The notes beneath the pieces are model-generated. The model did not search any database, had not been told where the DNA came from, and saw nothing but the letters and a program-made list of their open reading frames with translations. 64,000 bases of DNA from Alphaproteobacteria bacterium (GTDB taxonomy: Bacteria; Pseudomonadota; Alphaproteobacteria; UBA9219; RFNS01), in assembly GCA_016124955.1 (NCBI GenBank), contig WGMR01000003.1:62001-126000 (forward strand), given 5' to 3'. Positions 38,135-46,217 of this stretch are shown here, one piece after another. Position numbers and translations under genes: made by a program. Numbering within the stretch: position 1 is the stretch's first letter; each line of letters opens with the position of its first letter.

Positions 38135-38347
38135 CTATGGATGCGGGGCAATTTTTGCTACGCCGGCTGTAACGGTAATGACCGTTTCGCCCTTCGCGGC
38201 CAGCAACGCACGCATCTCTGTATAGCTGAGATCAATTTGCGCTCTTTTATTGCCGGTGATCTCAACGGTGGCGTGCGTCATTCGCGGGCCTGCGTGGCCC
38301 CATTTGATCACGCCGGTAACTGTGTGCGTGCCATTTTCTATTGTCAT
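38135..38347 (-). CDS. Small protein of unknown function
   Basis: The 70-residue product begins at the ATG at 38347 with AGGGA upstream. It is soluble and looks beta-rich (THTVTGVIKWG, THATVEITGNK, ETVITVTAGVAKI) with one central helix (YTEMRALLAAKG). It forms a tandem pair with the next small gene. No family recognised. Confidence 0.58.
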   Translation of the reverse strand: MTIENGTHTVTGVIKWGHAGPRMTHATVEITGNKRAQIDLSYTEMRALLAAKGETVITVTAGVAKIAPHP

Positions 38348-38508
38348 TTTACGTCCCTGGATATGTTTGTTTGCCCGGCATTTGATTATGGTTTTTGCGC
38401 CGTGGCAAAGGAGCCTATATTTCCGCCCGCTCAAGAAGCAAGGAAAAAGCATGCTGCAGCGCATCAATAATGATGCCATAAAGTATGGTAAATGCAGGCA
38501 ATGCGAAC

Positions 38509-39468
38509 ATGACGTCAGCAACGAAGATATATCTTGTCGCCGGGCCAACGGCTTCCGGGAAATCCATGCTGGCCGTGGCGCTGGCCCGGAAGACAAACGG
38601 CGTTATCGTTAACGCGGATTCCATGCAGCTCTATAGCGGCCTGCCGGTGCTGACCGCCCAGCCCGGCGAAACGGAGATGCGGGAAGTGCCGCACAGCTTG
38701 TACGGCTTCATCGATCCCGCTCAACGTTTTTCAACCGGAAAATGGCTGACGGCGGCCCAGGCGGAAATAAAGCGCATACAGGCAGAAGGTAAAACACCGG
38801 TTATCGTCGGCGGCACCGGGCTTTATTTCCGTGTGCTTACAAGCGGGCTGGCTGATATTCCGGACATCCCCGCTTCCGCGCATGAAATGGCGCAAAAACT
38901 TTATGAGGCGAACGGCGGTGAAACGTTCCGGGAAAAATTGCACTCGTATGATCCTGCGAGCGCCGAGCGGCTCCATCCGTCGGACCGGCAAAGGCTTATT
39001 CGCGCCTACGAAGTCGTCATTCATACGGGCAAGCCGCTTGGTGATTGGCAAGCAGAAACCACGAAAAACGGTGCCACAGGTATTGACTGGATTCCTGCCC
39101 TGTTCATGCCGCCGCGCGATCTGCTCTATGAGCAATGCGACAACCGTTTCAAGGTTATGCTGGAAGCCGGTGCTTTAGAAGAAGCCAAGGCATTTCTGGC
39201 GCGCGGGCTTGCGGCCGATTTGCCGGCGATGAAAACGCTAGGCCTGCGCGAGCTGGCGGCTCATCTTGAAGGAAGGCTTGGCCTGAAGGAGGCGACGCAA
39301 AAGGCCCAGCAGATGACCCGTAACTATGCCAAGCGCCAGCTGACATGGTTCAGGAACCAGTGGCTTGGCCCCAAGCGGCCATTTAGCCGTGATGTGCTGG
39401 TGTGCGATAAGCCATTTGAGCGTAGTTTTATTAATAAGTTAGTTGAGCAAATAGCTTCAATCGGCTGA
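38509..39468 (+). CDS. miaA: tRNA dimethylallyltransferase
   Basis: MiaA adds an isopentenyl group to A37 of tRNAs that read codons starting with U. The protein of 319 residues has the P-loop VAGPTASGKSMLA, NADSMQLYSGL with the catalytic Asp, GGTGLYFRVL, and the C-terminal QQMTRNYAKRQLTWFRNQ. An ATG 24 bases upstream (38485) is also possible. It converges on prfB, ending 5 bases away. Confidence 0.95.
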   Translation: MTSATKIYLVAGPTASGKSMLAVALARKTNGVIVNADSMQLYSGLPVLTAQPGETEMREVPHSLYGFIDPAQRFSTGKWLTAAQAEIKRIQAEGKTPVIVGGTGLYFRVLTSGLADIPDIPASAHEMAQKLYEANGGETFREKLHSYDPASAERLHPSDRQRLIRAYEVVIHTGKPLGDWQAETTKNGATGIDWIPALFMPPRDLLYEQCDNRFKVMLEAGALEEAKAFLARGLAADLPAMKTLGLRELAAHLEGRLGLKEATQKAQQMTRNYAKRQLTWFRNQWLGPKRPFSRDVLVCDKPFERSFINKLVEQIASIG

Positions 39469-39473
39469 TATAT

Positions 39474-40587
39474 TTAATCGCTATGCATACCCTTGATGCG
39501 GGAAGCCAGCGAAGCCTGCAGGAAAATATCGATATCGCCATCGAGCACAGCCTGGCTCTGACTGGTTTCCGTTCCGGTGCGGACATCCTTCACCATCTGG
39601 TAGGGCTGTAGAACGTATGAGCGTATCTGATGGCCCCAGCCGATATCCGATTTTTCGGCTTCGATCGCCGAAGCCGCCTCTTCCTGCTTTTTCAGCTCCA
39701 TTTCGTACATGCGGGCACGCAGCATCTCCATCGCCTTGTCGCGGTTCTTGTGCTGGGAGCGCTGCGCCTGACAGGTGACGACAATACCGGTAGGTAAATG
39801 GGTGATGCGAATGGCGCTGTCGGTTGTATTGACGTGCTGCCCGCCCGCGCCTGATGAACGGTAGGTATCGACCTTCAGGTCCTTATCGAGGATCTCGATA
39901 TTGATGGTGTCATCGATAACCGGGCTGACATGTATGCTCGCGAAGCTGGTATGGCGGCGCGCGTTGGAATCGTATGGGCTGATGCGCACAAGCCGGTGCA
40001 CGCCGCTTTCGGTCTTGAGCCAGCCATAGGCATTTTGCCCTTTGATCTGGATGGAGGATGATTTGATCCCGGCTTCTTCGCCGCGGGATTCTTCCAGCCA
40101 ATCGACCTTATAGCCGTGCTGTTCGGCCCATCGCACATACATGCGCAAAAGCATTTGCGCCCAATCCTGCGCTTCGGTGCCGCCGGCTCCGGCATTGACT
40201 TCAAGATAGCAATCGTTCTTGTCGGCTTCGCCGGAAAGCAGGCTTTCAAGCTCGGCCTGCGCGGCCCGGTCGCGCAGCGCAAAAATGTTCTTTTCGGCTT
40301 CCTGTACGAGCGCCTTGTCGTTTTCGGCGCCGGCGAGGCCGATCATGTCGATATTGTCTTTCAGCTCGCGCTCAAGCCTGCGATAGCCGTTTACGGCATC
40401 ATCAAGATGTGTGCGTTCGCGCATGATCGCTTGCGCGTTCCTCGGGCTGTCCCACAGATTGGGGTCTTCGGCGAGCGCATTCAGCTCGTCAAGGCGGATG
40501 ACGGCTTTATCGAAGTCAAAGATGCCTCCTCAGCAGGCCGAGCGACTTATTGATCGCATCGACGGCTGCCTGGATTTCTGCGCGCAT
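39474..40587 (-). CDS. prfB: Peptide chain release factor 2, with programmed +1 frameshift
   Basis: RF2 ends translation at UGA and UAA. The main frame (from 40517) encodes 347 residues with the GGQ motif in [15 protein letters not shown] and the rest of domains 2-4 ([23 protein letters not shown]). The true start is the ATG at 40587: 23 codons are read in the first frame, then an in-frame TGA (40518-40516) is met at CTT TGA C, and a +1 shift gives the full 370-residue protein. An AGGAGG stands three bases before CTT. This is the classical autoregulatory device, not a damaged gene. Confidence 0.95.
40515..40530 (-). other. RF2 programmed +1 frameshift site
   Basis: The string AGGAGG-CAT-CTT-TGA-C holds the stimulatory internal Shine-Dalgarno (40530-40525), the slippery CTT (40521-40519), the stop TGA and the following C, in the arrangement known from E. 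coli prfB. Low RF2 slows termination at UGA and favours the shift. Confidence 0.93.
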
Positions 40588-40648
40588 GGCGTGTCCCTAT
40601 TTCGTTGTTAAGGCAGGAATAATGGTGTTGGCTTTAAATGTCCAGCCG

Positions 40649-43093
40649 TCAATACAGCCCGCCGGTACCGGTTGTCGGCGGCGCGGCTGGACCCGCTACG
40701 TTGGCGGCTGCCGGGGCTGTTGCGCTGCCCGGCGTTCCGTCATAGCTGCCATCCAGAATGCTGACGGCCCCACCGGCAACAGGCTCGCTGCCGGGAATAA
40801 AGGCTTCCCAGATTGCGCCTTCAGTGCCGAAGGAAGCGAGCGCGCCGGTGTGCGGATCAACGCGCACGAGCTTGATGCCCGGCGGGACGCGGAATGGTGT
40901 GCCCGGCGTATCCTTCAAGGTGTCTTCCATAAAACCCTGAAAAATTGGCAAAGCGACGCTGGACCCGGTTTCGCGTGAACCAAGCGGTTTGGGATCGTCA
41001 AAGCCAACATAGACCCCGACGGCAAGATCGGGCGTGAAGCCGACAAACCACGCATCCTTGCTGTCGTTCGTCGTCCCGGTTTTGCCGGCGATGGGTTTGC
41101 CGAGCGAGCGGAGCTTTGCCGCTGTTCCCCGTTGCGCCACACCTTCAAGCATGGAAACAACCTGATAGGCCGTACGAGGGTCCGCAATTTGCTCGCGCAT
41201 ATCCGGCAGTTCGGGCGGCGCCATCTGTGGCGCCCAGCCGGGTGATTGGCAATCTTCGCACGCCAGGCCATCGCGCCGCCATATCGTCTTGCCGTCCCTG
41301 TCCTGCACGCGGTCGATCAGGGACGGCGTGATTTTCTTGCCGCCGTTGACCAGCATGGCATAGGCGGTCGTTAGCCGCTCGACCGTCGTTTCCTTGGCCC
41401 CGAGCGCGAACGACAAAAGCGTGGGCATATCGTCCACGATGCCGAAGCGTTTTGCGTATTCGACAATGATAGGCATGCCGATGCTGTTTGCGAGCCGGAC
41501 CGTCATGACGTTGCGGGATTTTTCAAGCCCGACGCGAAGCGGGGTGGGGCCGTAAAATTCGGATGAATAGTTTTCCGGCCGCCAGAGCGGCAAGCCCGGA
41601 CCCTGATTATAGACGAACAGGGCATCGAGCACGAGGCTGGAAGGCGTAAAACCGTGATCGAGCGCGGCAAGGTACACGAACGGCTTGAAGGCCGAGCCGG
41701 GCTGGCGGTAGGCTTGCACGGCCCGGTTGAACTGGCTCATGTCCGTACTAAAGCCGCCCTGCATCGCGTAAACGCGGCCCGTATGCGGGTCCATCGCGAT
41801 CAGCGCGCCCTCCACCTGCGGTATTTGCCGTAGCGTATATTGTTCCTTCCCGATTTCTTCGACCAGCACGACATCGCCCGTTTTCAGTACATCAGCGGGC
41901 TTGCTGATGGCGGGCCCGAAGCTGTTGTTAGGCAATTCCTTGCGCGCCCAGGACATTTCCTCCCACGGTATTCTCGCCGTTTCGCCGTCGATGAGGCCGA
42001 TGGCAACATGATCGGATTTAACTTCAAGCACGACCGCGAGCGGCCAATCTCCGCTGCCCGGCGGGTGCGTGACTTTTGGCAAAAGTTCCTGCCAATTATC
42101 CGTTGACGGCATGCTTGCCACAGGTCCGCGCCAGCCGCGCTGCCGCCGGTCAAAACTGATCAAACCTTCGCGCAGCACGCGCGTCGCGATTTTTTGCATG
42201 GCGGGGTCAAGGCTGGTGCGAACCGCAAGCCCGTCTTCCAGTACGCGTTCCTCGCCGAAACGCTCCACCAGCTCGCGCCGGACTTCTTCGGAATAATAAT
42301 CGGCGGTAATATATTCGGCGTCGTCACGTTCATGGGTTTCAAGCGGCTGATCCTGCGCCATCGTCATTTCTTCGGCGCTTAGATAGCCGTCCTCATGCAT
42401 GCGCTGAATGACCCAGTTGCGACGCGCAAGCGCGGCATCATGGTTGCGGACCGGATGATAGTTGTTCGGCGCTTTCGGCAAGGCCGCGAGATAGGCGGCT
42501 TCGGCCACCGTCAACTCATCGAGCGATTTGTTGAAATAGTTAAGCGCGGCGGCGGCAATGCCGTAAGAGCGGCGCCCGAGGAATATTTCGTTCATGTACA
42601 GTTCAAGGATGCGGTCCTTTGGCAGCGCTTCCTCGATACGGGTCGCGAGAATGGCTTCGCGTACCTTGCGGGTGATTGAAACCTCGTTCGTCAAAAGAAA
42701 ATTCTTGGCCACCTGCTGCGTGATGGTGGATGCGCCGACAGGCCTGCGGTCCGTGGCCATGTTTTGCACGTTCGTAAAGATCGCGCGCATGATGCCGCTG
42801 AAATCTATGCCTTGATGAATATAAAAATCCTTGTCTTCGGCGGACAGAAACGCATCAATAACCCGCTTGGGTATCACGTCGATCGGCACGAAGATGCGTT
42901 GCTCGGCCGCAATGGTGGCCATCAGTTTTCCGTCGCCTGCATAGATGCGGGACAGGATTGGCGGCTTGTAATCCTTCAGCATGGAATAGTCCGGCAGATT
43001 GCTGCTGAAGGCGTTATACAAAAGGAACGCGGCCACCACGACAGCGATGAGCCCGAAGGTGGCGATTGAGAAAAGATTAGCTAACCAGCGCAT
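40649..43093 (-). CDS. mrcA: Penicillin-binding protein 1A (bifunctional)
   Basis: The 814-residue class A PBP polymerises and cross-links peptidoglycan. After one N-terminal membrane helix (about residues 10-30) comes the GT51 domain (AEDKDFYIHQGIDF, GASTITQQVAKN, RILELYMNEIFLG), an OB-like insert (about 320-420), and the transpeptidase domain with Ser in GSAFKPF, SRN and KTGTT. A Pro/Ala/Gly-rich tail ends it. In many relatives amiC lies between rne and this gene; here there is only a non-coding gap. Confidence 0.96.
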   Translation of the reverse strand: MRWLANLFSIATFGLIAVVVAAFLLYNAFSSNLPDYSMLKDYKPPILSRIYAGDGKLMATIAAEQRIFVPIDVIPKRVIDAFLSAEDKDFYIHQGIDFSGIMRAIFTNVQNMATDRRPVGASTITQQVAKNFLLTNEVSITRKVREAILATRIEEALPKDRILELYMNEIFLGRRSYGIAAAALNYFNKSLDELTVAEAAYLAALPKAPNNYHPVRNHDAALARRNWVIQRMHEDGYLSAEEMTMAQDQPLETHERDDAEYITADYYSEEVRRELVERFGEERVLEDGLAVRTSLDPAMQKIATRVLREGLISFDRRQRGWRGPVASMPSTDNWQELLPKVTHPPGSGDWPLAVVLEVKSDHVAIGLIDGETARIPWEEMSWARKELPNNSFGPAISKPADVLKTGDVVLVEEIGKEQYTLRQIPQVEGALIAMDPHTGRVYAMQGGFSTDMSQFNRAVQAYRQPGSAFKPFVYLAALDHGFTPSSLVLDALFVYNQGPGLPLWRPENYSSEFYGPTPLRVGLEKSRNVMTVRLANSIGMPIIVEYAKRFGIVDDMPTLLSFALGAKETTVERLTTAYAMLVNGGKKITPSLIDRVQDRDGKTIWRRDGLACEDCQSPGWAPQMAPPELPDMREQIADPRTAYQVVSMLEGVAQRGTAAKLRSLGKPIAGKTGTTNDSKDAWFVGFTPDLAVGVYVGFDDPKPLGSRETGSSVALPIFQGFMEDTLKDTPGTPFRVPPGIKLVRVDPHTGALASFGTEGAIWEAFIPGSEPVAGGAVSILDGSYDGTPGSATAPAAANVAGPAAPPTTGTGGLY

Positions 43094-43127
43094 GCGGGGA
43101 ACACTCAGGATGCCAGGGCAGGGATTC

Positions 43128-43142
43128 TTAAGCTACTGTTAA
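43128..43142. promoter_or_regulatory. Possible CtrA binding site upstream of mrcA
   Basis: TTAA-GCTACTG-TTAA followed by C is a full match to the CtrA consensus TTAA-N7-TTAAC, 35 bp from the mrcA start codon. CtrA is the alphaproteobacterial cell-cycle regulator. A match by chance in 64 kb is possible, so this rests on consensus and position only. Confidence 0.4.
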
Positions 43143-43150
43143 CAGGAAAC

Positions 43151-43170
43151 CGGGCTATTTTCCTAGCCCG
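43151..43170. repeat. Hairpin in the mrcA upstream region
   Basis: CGGGCTA and TAGCCCG form a perfect 7-bp stem with a 6-base loop. There is no T-run on either strand, so it is not a clear terminator; it may be an mRNA leader structure or a protein site. Confidence 0.35.
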
Positions 43171-43217
43171 TTGGAAAGACTTATAAAACAGGCTGGTTTT
43201 CCGGCCTAAAACTTTGA

Positions 43218-43247
43218 TTGTTAATGTCGTGATTTTCAGTATATGAT
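43218..43247 (+). promoter_or_regulatory. Predicted rne promoter with long leader
   Basis: TTGTTA (43218-43223), an 18-base spacer and TATGAT (43242-43247). A start near 43254 gives a leader of about 345 nt, similar to the long autoregulated leader of E. coli rne. Confidence 0.45.
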
Positions 43248-43598
43248 CTCGATGCGACATGTGTGCCGCTGGTACAAATGCTTCGCTGTGTGGCATTGCA
43301 AGTTTCAGAAGGCCGCCTAAGACGCTGATCCATCTGGATTGTTTTAGACCTTCGCACGAGTTTCTCCCGCAGCAGCAATAATCCGGCAGCATTGAACATT
43401 GTCTGGCAAGGCAGCCCGGGCCCAGGCAGCCCGCCCCCAGCCAGACAGCTCAAGCGCCGTTGCCGCCAACCGTCGCGCTGGCAGCATAGGCGAAGCGCCG
43501 GCTGGTCTGTGGTTGATCAGCAGCAATGAACGAATTTGCCGGTTACGGCGCCAGAAGCGATTGCTTCAGAGCGACGTGTCGGCGGGAGAATTGATGTT

Positions 43599-46142
43599 AT
43601 GGCAAAGCGTATGCTTGTTGACGCAACGCATCCGGAAGAAACCCGCGTTGCAATTGTAAACAATAACCGGCTGGAAGACCTCGATTTCGAGTTGACCAAC
43701 CGTAAAATGCTGAAGGGCAATATCTACCTTGCGAAGGTTATACGGGTAGAGCCCTCGCTACAGGCGGCGTTTGTGGAATATGGCGGCAACCGCCACGGCT
43801 TTCTCGCCTTTTCCGAAATCCACCCCGATTACTACCGCATCCCCGTTGGCGACCGTCCGAACGACGAGCCGCTTGATGAGGATATGGATGACGAGGCCGA
43901 GGGCGAAGAAGACGATGCCATTTTGGCCGAACAGGTCGAAGCCCATCTCGAGGAACCGGAAGACAGCGACGGCGATGACGATGAGCCGGAGCAAGACGAA
44001 GGCCCGGCGATCGAGGTGGTCGAAGACGCGCCAAAACCAGTCGAATCCGTTGTCGTACAAGCTGAACAGCAGACGGCCCCCGCTTGGTCAACCGAGCCCG
44101 GATCCGGCACGCTGGAAGATCTTATCCCCGGTTATACGCCGCCGGAAAATTCATCCCTGATCACAGGCTTTACCCCGGCTGCAACCGACGAGGTTGCATC
44201 CGACCAAAGCGTCGATGTTGTCGGGGGCGAAAACGCGGAGCCGGTGCGGGAGCGTCCGCGCCGCCAGCACCGCCAGCGCTATAAAATTCAGGAAGTCATC
44301 AAGCGCCGCCAGGTCATGCTTATTCAGGTGGTCAAGGAAGAACGTGGCAACAAGGGTGCCGCGCTGACCAGCTTTCTTTCGCTTGCCGGCCGTTATTGCG
44401 TGCTGATGCCGAACACCGCCCATGGCGGCGGCGTTTCGCGCAAGATCACGAACCATCAGGACCGGCGTCGCATGAAAGAAATCATGGATCAGCTGGAAAT
44501 CCCCGATGGCATGGCCGTGATCCTGCGTACTGCGGGTATGCAGCAATCGGTTGCCGAAATTCAGCGCGATCTCGATTACCTTGTAAGGCTTTGGAACAAT
44601 ATTCGTGAAGAAACGCTTCAATCGAATGCGCCCGCGCTTATCTATGAAGAAGCCAACCTGCTTAAACGCGCGCTGCGCGATCTGTACAGTCACGATGTTC
44701 AGGAAATTCTGGTAGCGGGCAGCGAAGGTTATGAGCTGGCTTCAAGCTTCATGAAAACGCTGGTACCCGATGCTGTTGAAAAGGTGAAGCAGTACGAGGA
44801 TCAAATTCCCCTCTTCTTCCGCTACAACATCGAAAAGCAGATCGATACGCTGCACAGCCCCGTCGTGAACCTGCGTTCGGGCGGTTACCTTGTGATCAAC
44901 CCGACGGAAGCGCTGGTATCCATCGACGTTAACTCGGGCCGTGCCACCCGCGAGCGGCATATCGAAGAAACCGCGCTGAAAACCAACCTGGAAGCGTCGG
45001 ATGAAATCGCACGCCAGCTTCGCTTGCGCGATCTTGCCGGGCTTGTGGTCATCGATTTCATCGACATGGAAGATGGCAGGCATAATGCGGCGGTCGAACG
45101 CCGCATGAAGGATGCGATGCGGAACGATCGCGCACGCCTCCAGCTTGGCCGCATATCGCATTTCGGCCTGATGGAGCTTTCACGCCAGCGTCTGCGTCCG
45201 AGCCTTTTGGAGACCAGCTTCGATAAATGCCCGCATTGCGGCGGCCTCGGGCATATTCGTTCGGTCGATTCAGCGGCGCTTTCCATTTTGCGGGCCATAG
45301 AAGAAGAAGGCCTTAAGCAGGGCGGAGGCAGCGTAGTCGTCCATGCCCCCGATCGCGTGGCCTTCTATGTGCTGAACAAGAAACGTCATTCGCTGACGAT
45401 GATCGAACGCACATATGATCTGCATGTCCAGTTCCATAGCGATGAATCGCCTGAAGCGATGAATGGCCGGATCGAGCGCACAAAATCGCGCGGCGGACCG
45501 CGCATCGCCATCCCAGCCGTCGATAATGACGAAGTGCTGGCGGATACGGATGGTGCGTTTACGCAACCCGAGAACACAACCAGCGAAGGCGAAGAAGCTT
45601 TCGCGGGCGGTAGCTATGAAGGCAGGCAGGACCGTGACCGGCAAGGCCGTGGTCGTGGCCGCCGGCGTGGCGGACGCAACCAGAACAAGCGCGACCGCGA
45701 AGATCGCGGCGATCGCCCTGATGGCAACCGTGAAGAAGCCTCGCCACAGGAAGTGAACGGCAATGTTGACAGCAATGCCGCACCCAACCCGAATAAGGAC
45801 GGCGAACAGCAAGCCGATGGTGCAAAGGGCGAAGGTCAGCGTCGCCGCAGGCGCGGACGTCGCGGCGGGCGCAGGCGCAACCGTGACCGCGAGGGCGGAC
45901 ACAACGCCCAGGGACAAGGCGGCAATGTACGGGATGATAATCAGGGTAACCGCAACCTTGAACAGGCAAGCAACGATACGCTTGACACCACCCCGCGTAG
46001 CCAGACCCATGCGGTGCATGCGGACAGCCGGCAGGATTTCGCCGTCAATGCCGGCCCGCGTTCATCCATGCCGTATGAGGTCGTCGATCAGTCTTCCGAC
46101 AAGCCCAAGGGCGGATGGTGGCGGAAGCTTACCGGGCAATAG
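43599..46142 (+). CDS. rne: Ribonuclease E
   Basis: RNase E is the endonuclease that starts mRNA decay and scaffolds the degradosome. I take the ATG at 43599 (MAKRMLVDATHPEETRVAI), giving 847 residues, although the frame is open upstream. The S1 domain is split by a highly acidic insert (about residues 84-226, rich in Asp/Glu), a feature of alphaproteobacterial RNase E. The DNase-I-like catalytic part follows with SIDVNSGRATRER, VVIDFIDMED and the zinc link CPHCGGLG. The C-terminal part is disordered with Arg/Gly-rich patches (RGRGRRRGGR), likely for RNA binding, and ends in a short conserved-looking WWRKL segment. Confidence 0.96.
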   Translation: MAKRMLVDATHPEETRVAIVNNNRLEDLDFELTNRKMLKGNIYLAKVIRVEPSLQAAFVEYGGNRHGFLAFSEIHPDYYRIPVGDRPNDEPLDEDMDDEAEGEEDDAILAEQVEAHLEEPEDSDGDDDEPEQDEGPAIEVVEDAPKPVESVVVQAEQQTAPAWSTEPGSGTLEDLIPGYTPPENSSLITGFTPAATDEVASDQSVDVVGGENAEPVRERPRRQHRQRYKIQEVIKRRQVMLIQVVKEERGNKGAALTSFLSLAGRYCVLMPNTAHGGGVSRKITNHQDRRRMKEIMDQLEIPDGMAVILRTAGMQQSVAEIQRDLDYLVRLWNNIREETLQSNAPALIYEEANLLKRALRDLYSHDVQEILVAGSEGYELASSFMKTLVPDAVEKVKQYEDQIPLFFRYNIEKQIDTLHSPVVNLRSGGYLVINPTEALVSIDVNSGRATRERHIEETALKTNLEASDEIARQLRLRDLAGLVVIDFIDMEDGRHNAAVERRMKDAMRNDRARLQLGRISHFGLMELSRQRLRPSLLETSFDKCPHCGGLGHIRSVDSAALSILRAIEEEGLKQGGGSVVVHAPDRVAFYVLNKKRHSLTMIERTYDLHVQFHSDESPEAMNGRIERTKSRGGPRIAIPAVDNDEVLADTDGAFTQPENTTSEGEEAFAGGSYEGRQDRDRQGRGRGRRRGGRNQNKRDREDRGDRPDGNREEASPQEVNGNVDSNAAPNPNKDGEQQADGAKGEGQRRRRRGRRGGRRRNRDREGGHNAQGQGGNVRDDNQGNRNLEQASNDTLDTTPRSQTHAVHADSRQDFAVNAGPRSSMPYEVVDQSSDKPKGGWWRKLTGQ

Positions 46143-46171
46143 CGGCAAAAGCGGCTGCGCAATTTTGCCGC
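46142..46171. terminator. Hairpin immediately after the rne stop codon
   Basis: GCGGCAAAA (46142-46150) and TTTTGCCGC (46163-46171) pair perfectly over 9 bp around a 12-base loop. The arms carry A4/T4, but the T-run is inside the stem, so termination may be partial. A TATAAT (46180-46185) follows and may drive the peptidase gene. Confidence 0.45.
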
Positions 46172-46217
46172 ATTGTCGTTATAATATGTATGGCTTGATG
46201 CAACCGCGATTCTTGGC

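Larger units (their letters stand above)
43094..43598. other. 505-bp region between divergent mrcA and rne, no gene seen
   Basis: No credible reading frame is present. The region holds a CtrA-type site and a hairpin on the mrcA side, a predicted rne promoter, and about 345 nt of rne leader with GC-rich direct repeats (GGCAGCCCG twice within 43410-43440). The amidase gene amiC that many alphaproteobacteria have here is missing. Confidence 0.6.

Noticed and set aside
39474-40424. prfB as an N-terminally truncated or broken gene
   Set aside because: The missing N-terminus is present upstream and joined by a canonical CTT-TGA-C frameshift with AGGAGG.
45270-46019. Hydrophobic antisense frame over the RNase E C-terminus
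   Set aside because: Complement of Arg/Gly/Asp-rich coding sequence gives spurious Ala/Val/Leu-rich frames; no independent support.
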